Assembly: GCF_006148925.1 (NCBI RefSeq)
Contig: NZ_VAWB01000003.1
Span: forward strand, 1 to 64,000
DNA: 64,000 nt
Reading direction: 5' to 3'
Source: Hyunsoonleella aestuarii
Lineage (GTDB): Bacteria; Bacteroidota; Bacteroidia; Flavobacteriales; Flavobacteriaceae
Shown here piece by piece: positions 45,009 to 54,312 of this stretch. Numbering within the stretch: the stretch's first letter is position 1; every line of letters begins with the position of its first letter. The notes beneath the pieces are model-generated. The model was not told the DNA's origin, ran no database searches, and was given only the letters and a program-made list of their open reading frames with translations. A program made the translations under genes and the position numbers.

Positions 45009-45821
45009 CTATTCTTTTACTAAAGTACCCCACTCTGTCCAACTGCCATCATAAACCGAAATATTTTTATAACCTGAAACATCAGCTCCTAAAGCTAGAA
45101 CACACGCCGTAAGACCAGAACCGCATGAAAAAATAATATCGTCTGAGGTATTGGCAACCATATAAAATGCTTTGGCTAAATCTTTCTTAGATTTTAAAAT
45201 ACCATTCTCTAACAAATCTGTATACGGTAGATTGAGTGAATTTGGAATCGTTCCCATTCTTAAACCTGCTCTAGGTTCAGGTTCTGTTTTGTTGAATCTT
45301 CCAGAAGAACGAGCATCTACAATGACATGCGTATTATTTTTTGAAGCATGCTCGAGATCTTTAAAGAACTTCATATAACCAGATTGAAGATTTGCAACAA
45401 AATTACCACCTTTACCTTCGTAAAGATTCATGTTTTCAGTTGTATATCCAACTTTTAACCAAGCAGGAAATCCACCATTTAAAACAGCAATATTATTAAA
45501 CCCGAACGCTTTGAACATCCACCACACTCTTGCGCTCGAATAAATCCCCTTATCATCATAAACCACAATAGCACTATCTTGATTAATTCCTAAAGCTCTT
45601 GCTTCAGACTGAAATTGTTCTACGGAAGGAAATGCACTAGGAAATGCATTTGATTTATCACTAAACTTACCTTTAATATCAAAAAAACGCGTATTTAGAA
45701 TTTGTTGATGTGTTGCGTCGTAAACCTTATTGATAGTGCCATCCAGAATAATTAAATTGTCGGCTTCTAGATGTTCATTAAGCCAGTTAACTGAAACAAT
45801 GGGCTCTTTTAATTCTAGCAT
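45009..45821 (-). CDS. Sulfurtransferase, mercaptopyruvate/thiosulfate type (two rhodanese domains)
   Basis: 270 residues with two rhodanese domains. The first lacks a Cys loop; the second has Cys233 in FSCGSGLTA, the CG[ST]GxT form of 3-mercaptopyruvate sulfurtransferase, against CRKGxT of thiosulfate types. ARSSGRFNKTEPEPRAGLRMGTIPNS is the linker signature. It moves sulfur from a donor to an acceptor thiol such as thioredoxin or a low-molecular-weight thiol. It sits between the ATP-grasp gene (31 bases) and the amidohydrolase gene (3 bases). Whether it serves the same pathway is unclear. Confidence 0.88.
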   Translation of the reverse strand: MLELKEPIVSVNWLNEHLEADNLIILDGTINKVYDATHQQILNTRFFDIKGKFSDKSNAFPSAFPSVEQFQSEARALGINQDSAIVVYDDKGIYSSARVWWMFKAFGFNNIAVLNGGFPAWLKVGYTTENMNLYEGKGGNFVANLQSGYMKFFKDLEHASKNNTHVIVDARSSGRFNKTEPEPRAGLRMGTIPNSLNLPYTDLLENGILKSKKDLAKAFYMVANTSDDIIFSCGSGLTACVLALGADVSGYKNISVYDGSWTEWGTLVKE

Positions 45822-45852
45822 TTTCTTTTTTGATTGGGATATTCAAATAACT

Positions 45853-46890
45853 TTAAGCGTCCTGAACTGTTTTACGCAACCTCGTGCGTCTATCAAATGC
45901 TTGAAGCTTATCAATGACTTTCATCTCAAGGAAATCAATAACTTTTTCTTCTATCTTAGTTTTGAGCTTATATACTTTGTTTATGTAGGTGATGCCTCCT
46001 GGAGACATGACATTTACCTCAACTAACTTCCCTCCAATCACATCGATACCCACAAAATAAAGGCCATCGTTTACTAACTTTGGACCAATCTGCTTGCAAA
46101 GAGCTTTCTCTGTCTTGGTTAAGGTATGTTTCTGGACGCTTCCTCCAGCTGATACATTAGAACGATGATCATCACTTCCAGGAACGCGTTTCATTGCACC
46201 AACGGGTTCTCCATTTAAAATCAGAATGCGCACATCACCTTGATCGGCGCCTTCAATATAGTCCTGTAAAATCACATAGCTTGATGTACCATCACTGTTG
46301 GTAATATAAAAGTCTAATAATGAATTGATATTACTCATGGCAGATTTCTCAATAAGAATAACACCAGAACCTCCAAAGCCATTTAAGGGCTTCAATATCA
46401 TTTTATCCGATTTCGATTCTTTTATTTGTTTTATCAAATATCGCTTACTTTTTGAAACATGAGTAGCTGGAATTATATTGCTATGGGCATCGCCAAATGC
46501 GGCAGTATATAGTTTATTATTGGCCTCTCGCATACCTTCTAAGGAATTCATTATAAATACATCGTCTTTAACCGAATCTAAAAAATTAAGCATAATAGGA
46601 TCCAATGGTGGATTTGCTCTAAAGAAAATAACGTCGAAGCCAGCAAGTGGAAGCATTTCTTCACGTAAATCTGCCTTTTTATAAAATGATCTTAAGGATG
46701 CTGGAGTTTTTTCCATTCTATTTATCACGGTACAATTAGCAGTAGTAACACTATTTCTAATAGTTAAACTTGCCGGTGTACACATAGCCACTCCATGATT
46801 ACGCTTAACGCATTCCTTAATTAATGCTAAACTGGTATCATTTTCTGGATCTATTTCTTCCCAAGGATACATGATAAAACATACATTCAT
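45853..46890 (-). CDS. ATP-grasp ligase, glutathione synthase-like
   Basis: 345 residues. A GshB-like N-domain (MNVCFIMYPWEEIDPENDTS) is followed by the ATP-grasp fold: KMILKPLNGFGGSGVILIEKS (ATP loop), VRILILNGEPVGAMKRVPG and the metal-binding EVNVMSPGG. It has a basic C-terminal tail. GshB adds Gly to gamma-Glu-Cys. No gshA is in view, and bshA at 58.5 kb suggests bacillithiol as the main thiol, so the true substrate may differ. It is the first gene of the operon that ends with the QEGLA peptidase. A general peptide-ligase role is possible. Confidence 0.85.
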   Translation of the reverse strand: MNVCFIMYPWEEIDPENDTSLALIKECVKRNHGVAMCTPASLTIRNSVTTANCTVINRMEKTPASLRSFYKKADLREEMLPLAGFDVIFFRANPPLDPIMLNFLDSVKDDVFIMNSLEGMREANNKLYTAAFGDAHSNIIPATHVSKSKRYLIKQIKESKSDKMILKPLNGFGGSGVILIEKSAMSNINSLLDFYITNSDGTSSYVILQDYIEGADQGDVRILILNGEPVGAMKRVPGSDDHRSNVSAGGSVQKHTLTKTEKALCKQIGPKLVNDGLYFVGIDVIGGKLVEVNVMSPGGITYINKVYKLKTKIEEKVIDFLEMKVIDKLQAFDRRTRLRKTVQDA

Positions 46891-46989
46891 TTTATAAATA
46901 TTTTTATTTTAATCGTAATTATAACAATCTGCAAGCTAAACTTCAAATAAATGGCTCACACAAATCTATTAAAAATTTGGTATTCTTTT

Positions 46990-48315
46990 TTATTTAACTT
47001 TGTCGTAATGATCGTCCCATTCTTTAGGTTGTGGGTCATGCAATTTATCTAATGATTTGGCAACAATCATAGAAACTGTGGCATCACCTGTTACGTTAAC
47101 AACGGTTCTACACATATCTAAAGGTCTATCAACTGCAAAAATAAGTGCCAAACCTATAGGTAATAATTCTGCTGGAAAACCTATGGATTCCAAAACAATT
47201 ACTAACATAACCATACCAGCACTAGGTACAGCCGCGCTACCAATAGAAGCCAGTAAAGCGGTTAAGACAATTACTAATTGATTGGTAAAAGTTAAACCTT
47301 CAGGCCAAATAACTTGCATAATGAAAACAGCCGCAATACCTTGATATAAACTAGTACCATCCATATTTACAGTTGCTCCAACTGGCAAAACAAATCCAGA
47401 TACTTCTTTATCTACACCCAGATGCTCTTCTACTCGTTCCATGGTTACGGGTAAGGTTGCGGCACTACTACTGGTTGAGAATGCCAATAGCTGTGCGGGA
47501 CTTATCTCTTTTAAAAACCACATTGGTGATTTCTTAGTATAAACACTTAAGAGTAGCATATAAAAAGTAATCATTAATAATAATCCCCCTACTACACAAA
47601 AAGCATAGTAAAGTAGTTTTATTAATATTTCCGTATCATCAAATGCGATAATAACATTTGCCAAAAGAGCAAAAACAGCGTAAGGGGCAAATAACATTAT
47701 TAAATCTACCATTTTCATTACGACCTCATTTAAAGAATCGAAGAAATTAACAAGTGGTTTTGCCTTTTTTTCTCCAATGAGTAATAAACAAATTCCAACA
47801 AAAAGTGCAAAGAAAATAACTTGCAGCATAGAAGCCTCTGCAAAAGATTTAAAAATATTACTCGGAAAAATATCAACCAATGCTTGCAATGGTCCAGCAT
47901 CTTTTTGAGCAGATGCCTTCATTAACTTATCCGTTACACCAGCATCATTTTCATATTTAAGCTTAATCTTTTCAATAGTCTCTTGAGGCATTCCATTTCC
48001 TGGTTTAAACGTATTTACGATGCTTAAGCCTATAACAATGGCAACTAAAGTTGTACCGATATAAATACCTATAGTACGAAGACCCATTGATTTAATTTTT
48101 GATATGTCCTTCAAGTCTGAAATTCCTTTTATTAATGAAGCTAATATTAATGGAACAGCGATAAGCTTAAGAAGATTAATAAAAATCGTACCAAACGGCG
48201 CAATCCAATCTGTTACAAAGGTTTTACCTCCATCGATTGTGTTCATAATAAACCCAAAAATAATTCCGAGAATCATTCCAATAATAATCTTCCAGTGTAG
48301 TGCTAGTTTTTTCAT
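46990..48315 (-). CDS. Dicarboxylate/amino acid:cation symporter (DAACS/GltP type)
   Basis: 441 residues from the ATG at 48315 (MKKLALHWKIIIGM); an in-frame TTG 24 bases upstream adds a non-family stretch and is not chosen. About eight membrane helices and two re-entrant loops are expected. Motifs: SSSAATLPVTMERV in the serine-rich loop, GATVNMDGTSLYQG and the later RPLDMCRTVVNVTGD, all characteristic of glutamate/aspartate or C4-dicarboxylate:H+/Na+ symporters. It sits in the inner membrane. Transcribed alone. Confidence 0.93.
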   Translation of the reverse strand: MKKLALHWKIIIGMILGIIFGFIMNTIDGGKTFVTDWIAPFGTIFINLLKLIAVPLILASLIKGISDLKDISKIKSMGLRTIGIYIGTTLVAIVIGLSIVNTFKPGNGMPQETIEKIKLKYENDAGVTDKLMKASAQKDAGPLQALVDIFPSNIFKSFAEASMLQVIFFALFVGICLLLIGEKKAKPLVNFFDSLNEVVMKMVDLIMLFAPYAVFALLANVIIAFDDTEILIKLLYYAFCVVGGLLLMITFYMLLLSVYTKKSPMWFLKEISPAQLLAFSTSSSAATLPVTMERVEEHLGVDKEVSGFVLPVGATVNMDGTSLYQGIAAVFIMQVIWPEGLTFTNQLVIVLTALLASIGSAAVPSAGMVMLVIVLESIGFPAELLPIGLALIFAVDRPLDMCRTVVNVTGDATVSMIVAKSLDKLHDPQPKEWDDHYDKVK

Positions 48316-48524
48316 ATAGTATATATATCTGGAGAACAAGATAAGTAATTTTGATGTTTTTAATAATCTCTTTTTGTAGTTAGATATTATCTAGTGTCAT
48401 CTATTTATCGAAAAAATAATTGCTTGCCTTATTAATAGCGTTAAGTTTCAAAAGGAATACTAACAAACATAAAACTAGACCTTAAACGGCATTACTTGGA
48501 ATTGGTTAACTAACCAATTCAATT

Positions 48525-49586
48525 TTAAGAATATAGTTTATTCATTAAATAGAAGTCGGCAATAACTAACGCTGCCATAGCTTCAACAATAGGAACTGCA
48601 CGAGGAACTACACATGGGTCGTGACGCCCTTTACCTTGCATCTCGACCGTGTTTCCATTTTTATCAATGGTTTCGTATTTCTGAATAAGTGTTGCAACAG
48701 GCTTAAATGCCACATTAAAATAAATATCCATACCATTGCTTATACCGCCTTGAATACCACCAGAGTAATTGCTTTTAGTGGTACCGTCATTATTAAATGC
48801 ATCGTTATGATCACTGCCATACATGGTACTCCCGTGAAAACCACTGCCGTATTCGAAACCTTTTACAGCATTAATAGAAAGCATTGCTTTACCTAATTCG
48901 GCATGTAGTTTATCGAAAACAGGCTCGCCTAGTCCTACTGGTACGTTCTTAATAACGCAACTCACTATTCCTCCAACAGTATCACCTTTGCCACGAACTT
49001 CCTTAATGTATTTTTCCATATCGGCTGCCATCTCTTGGTCTGGGCAACGTACAATATTAGATTCAATTTTAGTAAGATCTAAATCGTTATAAGATTTATC
49101 AAGTTTCATAGTTCCTACACCAGAAACATAAGCTATTATCTCAACATCTTTTATTACTTGTTTTGCTATTGCTCCAGCAACCACGCGACAAGCAGTTTCA
49201 CGAGCAGAACTGCGTCCTCCACCACGATAATCTCTTACACCATATTTTTTATCGTAAGTATAGTCTGCATGACTTGGTCTGTAACTGTCTTTAATATGTG
49301 AGTAATCGTGAGATTTTTGATTAGTATTTTCAATAACAAATCCTATTGAAGTGCCAGTAGTAATACCTTCAAAAATACCAGAATAAAATTTTACGGTATC
49401 CGGTTCTTTACGTTGAGTTACAATTGCAGACTGACCCGGTTTGCGTCTATTTAATTCATCTTGTATCGCCTCTAAATCTAATTTAACTCCCGAAGGACAA
49501 CCGTCAATAACACCTCCCAAAGCAGGACCATGAGATTCACCATACGTCGTCAAATGAAATAGTTTTCCGAAGGAATTACCAGCCAT
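48525..49586 (-). CDS. aroC: Chorismate synthase
   Basis: 353 residues. It converts EPSP to chorismate with reduced FMN. Typical signatures: [23 protein letters not shown] at the start, RRKPGQS, the [15 protein letters not shown]-type segment, and [19 protein letters not shown]. The C-terminal [20 protein letters not shown] is complete. Cytoplasmic, last common step of aromatic amino acid synthesis. No other aro gene is adjacent. Confidence 0.96.
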   Translation of the reverse strand: MAGNSFGKLFHLTTYGESHGPALGGVIDGCPSGVKLDLEAIQDELNRRKPGQSAIVTQRKEPDTVKFYSGIFEGITTGTSIGFVIENTNQKSHDYSHIKDSYRPSHADYTYDKKYGVRDYRGGGRSSARETACRVVAGAIAKQVIKDVEIIAYVSGVGTMKLDKSYNDLDLTKIESNIVRCPDQEMAADMEKYIKEVRGKGDTVGGIVSCVIKNVPVGLGEPVFDKLHAELGKAMLSINAVKGFEYGSGFHGSTMYGSDHNDAFNNDGTTKSNYSGGIQGGISNGMDIYFNVAFKPVATLIQKYETIDKNGNTVEMQGKGRHDPCVVPRAVPIVEAMAALVIADFYLMNKLYS

Positions 49587-49775
49587 AATATCAATTTTTG
49601 GCTAAAATAAAGCTATTCCAATAAATAAGGAAATGAAATTAATAGATAACAACATCTATATTACAAATACACATAACAATTATTTAACAATACGCTGATA
49701 TATTGATAATTATGGGATAATAATCAAATAATACTAGAAGTAGTTATTTGTACTTTATAAAATACATTTTTTAAG

Positions 49776-50614
49776 TTGAAAATAAAGCGCAAAATTGAAA
49801 TAGCCGTAATATCAGATGTCCACCTTGGCACCTATGGTTGTCATGCCAAACATCTATTAACTTATCTCAATAGCATTAGTCCTAAAAAGCTCATACTCAA
49901 TGGAGATATTATCGATATTTGGTAATTTAGCAAACGTTATTTGCCTAAATCTCAATTAAAAGTTATCAAAAAAATAATGTCTATGGCTGCCAATGATGTC
50001 GAAGTAATTTACATTACTGGTAACCATGATGAGATGTTGAGAAAATTCAGTGATACAACAATTGGAAACATTTCTATTGTTGATAAGCTGTACTAGAATT
50101 AAACGGAAAAAAAGCTTGGTTTTTTCGCGGTGATATATTCGATATTTCTATCCAGAATGCCAAATGGCTAGCCAAACTTGGAGGCTACGGATATGACTTA
50201 CTTACACTATTAAATAGACTTGTTAATTGGTATTTTGAAAAACGTAGAAAAGAACGTTATTCAATCTCTAAACGCGTGAAAAATGGTGCTAAAGGTGCCA
50301 TGAAATACATTAATAATTTTGAAAAGGTAATTACCGATCTTGCTATAGAAAATGGGTACGATTATGTTATTTGCGGACATATTCACCAACCTAAAATACA
50401 GGTGTATGAAAATAAGCATGGTAAAACAACTTATTTAAATTCTGGTGATTGGGTTGAAAACTTTACCGCCTTAGAGTATCAATTTAATCGATGGAAAATC
50501 TATAATTTTAATCAAGACAAACTTACTCCTTTTGTAGTTGATGATGATGCTGAAGAAGATTTTAAGCATAGTAACGACCTCATCTCTGCCATTACCATAT
50601 TAAACAAGGAATAA
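49776..50614 (+). pseudogene. Broken LpxH-like UDP-2,3-diacylglucosamine diphosphatase
   Basis: The frame starting at TTG 49776 reads KIEIAVISDVHLGTYGC and NGDIIDIW, then stops at TAA 49923-49925 where the family, as I recall it, has Gln (CAA). It stays readable through IYITGNHDE to IVDKL, then one G is missing after 50090, giving TAC TAG. Shifting to the next frame restores LELNGKKAWFF and everything to TAA 50614, including CGHIHQP. In that part the metal-binding HGD is RGD (CGC at 50126). So there is one nonsense change, one frameshift and one ligand loss in an otherwise well-kept metallophosphoesterase. The intact part from 50276 can still be translated but lacks most of the metal site. 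Confidence 0.82.
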
Positions 50615-50630
50615 ACTACTATAAACGTTA

Positions 50631-53558
50631 TTAAACTAAAGCTTCTTTTAAAATAGTAATTGGATGCTTTGCAATTCTTTGGGTACCATCCTTTATTTGA
50701 TGTCTACAACTAGTCCCGTTGGCTGAAATTATTGTTTGGTGTGAAGCTTTGCGAATTGCAGGAAACAAGGTCGTCTCTCCTATTTTCATACTTACGTCGT
50801 AATGCGCTTTCTCGTAACCAAAACTTCCCGCCATACCACAACAACCACTCGGGATAATAGTGACATTATAGTTTTTTGGTAAATTCAACACAGCAAAGCT
50901 GGACAATTGATTGCTCATAGCCTTTTGATGACAATGCCCATGAAACTTAATGGTTCTAGATTCTGAAATAAAATTGTCGCTAGTAATATTTCCGAGTTCT
51001 ATTTCTTGTTGAATGAATTCTTCAATTAAGAAAGTGTTTTTTGAGATAGTTTCAGCTGAAACTTTATCATCTGCTAATTTTAAAGATTCATCTTTAAATG
51101 TTAAAATAGCTGAAGGCTCAATACCGATTAACGGTGTTTCTTCTGAAATCAAATCCTTGACAGTTTCAATATTAGTATTGGCTAAATCTTTAGCTTCTTC
51201 TAAAAAGCCTTTCGAAATAAATGAACGACCACTTTCTAAATTATATATTGGAATAACTTTATAATTCAAAGCTTCTAATAGAACCATGGCATCTATAGCA
51301 ATTTCCGATTCTAGGTAGTTTATAAACTCATCCACAAAAAGATAAATTGTTTTTATTGGGCTTTGCTGATAATCTATTCCATCAATCCAACCAGTAAAAT
51401 TATCCCAGCTCGTAAAAGATTTTGATATTGTAGGTAAACTCCGTTCTGGATGAATTCCTAGAGTTTTCTTTATTATTCCACCAGTGAGACTATTCTGAAA
51501 TAACGCATTATAAAACTTTGGAACTCGTGAAGCAATTTTATTGTACTTTGTAGACTTAGCAAAGAATTTATCTTTAAACTTAAATCCATTTGTCTTTTGA
51601 TATTGATATTGAAACTCCGCTTTTAAACTTGCGACATCAACACTACTGGGGCATTCACTAGCACACGCTTTGCAACTCAGGCACAAATCGAAAACATCTT
51701 TGAGTTCTTTATAATCAAATCTATTTACCTTATCTGAGTTTGTTAAAAACTCACGGAGCGCATTAGCTCTTGCACGTGTTGTATCCTTTTCATTTTTAGT
51801 GGCTCGGTAACTTGGGCACATGGTTCCACCAAACTCAGGTAACTTTCTACAATCTCCAGAACCATTGCACTTTTCAGCTTCTCGCAAAATACCCTGAGAT
51901 TTTGAAAAATCTAAAATAGTTTTTATTTCAGGCTCCTCTCGATTAGTTTCATATCGTAGTGACTTATCCATAGGAAGCGCATTTACAATTTTTCCAGGAT
52001 TGAAAATATTATGCGAATCAAAAGCTTGTTTTATACGCTTTAAAATTTGATAATTTTCATCTCCAATCATATTAGATATAAATTCTGAACGTACAATACC
52101 GTCGCCATGCTCCCCGCTCATAGACCCATTATACTTCTTAACTAATTTAGAAACATCGGTCGTTATCATTCTAAACAAACCAACATCTTCACCTTTCTTC
52201 AAATCTAAAATAGGGCGTAAATGAATTTCGCCAGCGCCGGCATGAGCATAGTATATAGCCTCTTGGTCATAGCTTCTCATTAAAGCCGTAAATTCTGAAA
52301 TATAATTTGCTAAATCAGGCAGTGCGACTGCCGTATCTTCAATACAGGCAACACCTTTTTTATCTCCAACAATATTTCCTAACAACCCTAAACCTGCACT
52401 TCTTAAATCTAACGCTTTATTAATCTCATTTCCTTCTAATACTGGGAAAGCATAACTTAAGTTAGCGGTCTTAATGTCTTCTATGAGCTTTTCAGACAAA
52501 ACATTGACCTCATCTACTGTATCTGCCTTTACCTCACAAATGAGAATAGCCTTTGGGTCACCAACTATAAATTGTCTATTCTCTTGTTGCGTTTTATTAT
52601 GTTTTGTGCAATCTAATATGGTTTTATCCATCATTTCACAGGTGTACAAATTATGCTTCATAACAACTTGAACAGCACTCATACAAAGTTCTATACTATC
52701 AAAATGAGCGGCTACCATAATAGATTCTAAAGGTGGTAACTTGTCCAATTTTAAAGTCAACTGCGTTGTAAATGCTAATGTGCCTTCACTTCCTGATAAT
52801 AGTTTACACATATTAAAAGGTTCTTCACTATCAGAAAAAATCGCAGATTTAATTAATTCGTCAATGGCATAACCTGTATTCCTTCTATGTATCTCGATCT
52901 TTGGGAAATGTGCATGAATTCTTTTTTGAACCGTTTCCGATTCTAATTCAGTATAAATTGTTTTATAAATGTTTCCTTCCAATGAATCTTCATTCATCTT
53001 GCATTTAAACATTTCTGAATTAACATCACCAAACACTACCTCTGTCCCATCACTTAAAAGAGTTTTTAATTCCAAAACCTTATCTCTTGTAACACCATAT
53101 TGGATGGAAGTTGTCCCAGATGAATTATTTCCTACCATACCACCAATCATACATCGGTTAGACGTTGAAGTATTAGGGCTAAAAAACAAGCCATAAGGCT
53201 TTAAATAATTATTCAGGGCATCTCTTACTACTCCAGGCTGTACAGTAACAGTTTTCTTTTCTTCATCAAGAGAAATAATTTTGGTAAAGTGTTTTGAAAC
53301 ATCAACCACAATACCAGTTCCTACACATTGCCCTGCTAATGAAGTACCAGCCGTACGTGGTATTAAGGATGTTTTATGGTTTTTAGCAAACTGAATTAGT
53401 TGCTTTAAGTCATCCTCGTTTTTTGGGTAAGCTACTGCCAAAGGCAACATTTTATATACAGAAGCGTCAGTTGCATATATAGCTTTTACCAAATCGTCAT
53501 ATAGTAATTCTCCAACTAGTTTTTTACTTAAAGACTGTAAATGTGATGATAAGCTCAT
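50631..53558 (-). CDS. FAD-linked oxidase with 4Fe-4S and CCG domains (D-lactate/2-hydroxyacid dehydrogenase type)
   Basis: 975 residues. N-terminal FAD-binding type 4 domain (about 35-240: LIPRTAGTSLAGQCVG, then MIGGMVGNNSSGTTSIQYG), FAD-oxidase C-domain (about 260-530, ending GEHGDGIVRSEFI), iron-sulfur region (about 560-660: CNGSGDCRKLP and LCLSCKACASECPS), and a CCG-type C-terminal domain with PSGCCGMAGSFGYEK. This is the YdiJ/GlpC-fused layout for oxidation of D-2-hydroxyacids (D-lactate, glycolate, 2-hydroxyglutarate) into the quinone pool. The exact substrate cannot be told. It converges with the broken lpxH-like gene. Confidence 0.92.
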   Translation of the reverse strand: MSLSSHLQSLSKKLVGELLYDDLVKAIYATDASVYKMLPLAVAYPKNEDDLKQLIQFAKNHKTSLIPRTAGTSLAGQCVGTGIVVDVSKHFTKIISLDEEKKTVTVQPGVVRDALNNYLKPYGLFFSPNTSTSNRCMIGGMVGNNSSGTTSIQYGVTRDKVLELKTLLSDGTEVVFGDVNSEMFKCKMNEDSLEGNIYKTIYTELESETVQKRIHAHFPKIEIHRRNTGYAIDELIKSAIFSDSEEPFNMCKLLSGSEGTLAFTTQLTLKLDKLPPLESIMVAAHFDSIELCMSAVQVVMKHNLYTCEMMDKTILDCTKHNKTQQENRQFIVGDPKAILICEVKADTVDEVNVLSEKLIEDIKTANLSYAFPVLEGNEINKALDLRSAGLGLLGNIVGDKKGVACIEDTAVALPDLANYISEFTALMRSYDQEAIYYAHAGAGEIHLRPILDLKKGEDVGLFRMITTDVSKLVKKYNGSMSGEHGDGIVRSEFISNMIGDENYQILKRIKQAFDSHNIFNPGKIVNALPMDKSLRYETNREEPEIKTILDFSKSQGILREAEKCNGSGDCRKLPEFGGTMCPSYRATKNEKDTTRARANALREFLTNSDKVNRFDYKELKDVFDLCLSCKACASECPSSVDVASLKAEFQYQYQKTNGFKFKDKFFAKSTKYNKIASRVPKFYNALFQNSLTGGIIKKTLGIHPERSLPTISKSFTSWDNFTGWIDGIDYQQSPIKTIYLFVDEFINYLESEIAIDAMVLLEALNYKVIPIYNLESGRSFISKGFLEEAKDLANTNIETVKDLISEETPLIGIEPSAILTFKDESLKLADDKVSAETISKNTFLIEEFIQQEIELGNITSDNFISESRTIKFHGHCHQKAMSNQLSSFAVLNLPKNYNVTIIPSGCCGMAGSFGYEKAHYDVSMKIGETTLFPAIRKASHQTIISANGTSCRHQIKDGTQRIAKHPITILKEALV

Positions 53559-53617
53559 TTAATTTTAAAATGTTGATAAATGTAAAAAGAAGTTAAATAT
53601 AAATACATTTTTGGCGT

Positions 53618-53625
53618 TATTTTTG
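53618..53625 (+). promoter_or_regulatory. Candidate -7 element for the small barrel gene
   Basis: TATTTTTG matches TAnnTTTG, 77 bases before the ATG at 53703, suggesting a leader of about 70 bases. Confidence 0.4.
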
Positions 53626-53702
53626 TAAATATAATCTGAATTATAAAAAGTGACGTATTTATAAAAAAGTGTCTCAATTAAAACAAACAAAAATTTAACT
53701 TT

Positions 53703-54197
53703 ATGAAAAAATTATTTTTTTTAACAGTAGCATTAATTGGATTTTCATTTGCTTCTAACGCTCAAGCCATTGCAGATAATGCTTTAGGTTTAAGGTTAGG
53801 AGACAGCGACGGTTTTGGGGCCGAAATATCATACCAGCGTGCCTTAGGAGATAACAACCGTTTAGAAATTGATTTAGGATGGCGCGATGGAAATAATTAT
53901 GATGGTTTTAAAATAGCTGGATTATACCAATGGGTTTTCCCTTTAGACCAAGGTTTTAACTGGTATGTAGGTGCTGGTGGTGGATTAGGATCTTTTGATG
54001 TAAATGTTCCTATCCCAGGTGGTGGAAATTTTAGTGACAACGAAACCTTTTTCTTCGCAGCCGGTGATATAGGTATTGAATACGATTTTGATATTCCATT
54101 ACTTATCTCATTAGATTTTAGACCTGAAATTGGATTCGGAGATTTTAATGACGATTTAGATTTTGATATCGCTTTAGGACTTAGATATCAGTTCTAG
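53703..54197 (+). CDS. Small outer-membrane beta-barrel protein
   Basis: 164 residues with a signal peptide (cleavage after SNAQ, near residue 22). The rest is eight or so amphipathic strands with short Gly/Asp turns (NALGLRLGDSDGFGAEISYQ, NWYVGAGGGLGSFDVN), ending in LGLRYQF with a C-terminal Phe, the signal for barrel insertion. It looks like an 8-strand OmpX/OmpW-type porin-family barrel. Acidic and Gly-rich. Single gene with a hairpin after it; function unknown. Confidence 0.85.
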   Translation: MKKLFFLTVALIGFSFASNAQAIADNALGLRLGDSDGFGAEISYQRALGDNNRLEIDLGWRDGNNYDGFKIAGLYQWVFPLDQGFNWYVGAGGGLGSFDVNVPIPGGGNFSDNETFFFAAGDIGIEYDFDIPLLISLDFRPEIGFGDFNDDLDFDIALGLRYQF

Positions 54198-54224
54198 TTA
54201 GTCTAGAAAATAAGTTTATATATA

Positions 54225-54252
54225 AAAGCGTCTTAATTGACGCTTTTTTTAT
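54225..54252 (+). terminator. Terminator after the small barrel gene
   Basis: AAAAGCGTC (54225-54233) pairs with GACGCTTTT (54240-54248), with a 6-base loop and a following T run. Confidence 0.85.
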
Positions 54253-54312
54253 ACCTTAAAATCTATTTAACAATTTGATTTTGAAAGAAAAAAATGATAT
54301 TTTAGATATAGA

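Noticed and set aside
48316-48339. Longer symporter start at the TTG 48339
   Set aside because: Adds an untypical MFSRYIYY before the usual basic MKKLALHWK.
50276-50614. Separate 112-residue gene for the end of the lpxH-like locus
   Set aside because: It is the C-terminal part of the broken gene; reading across the lesions gives one continuous homologue.
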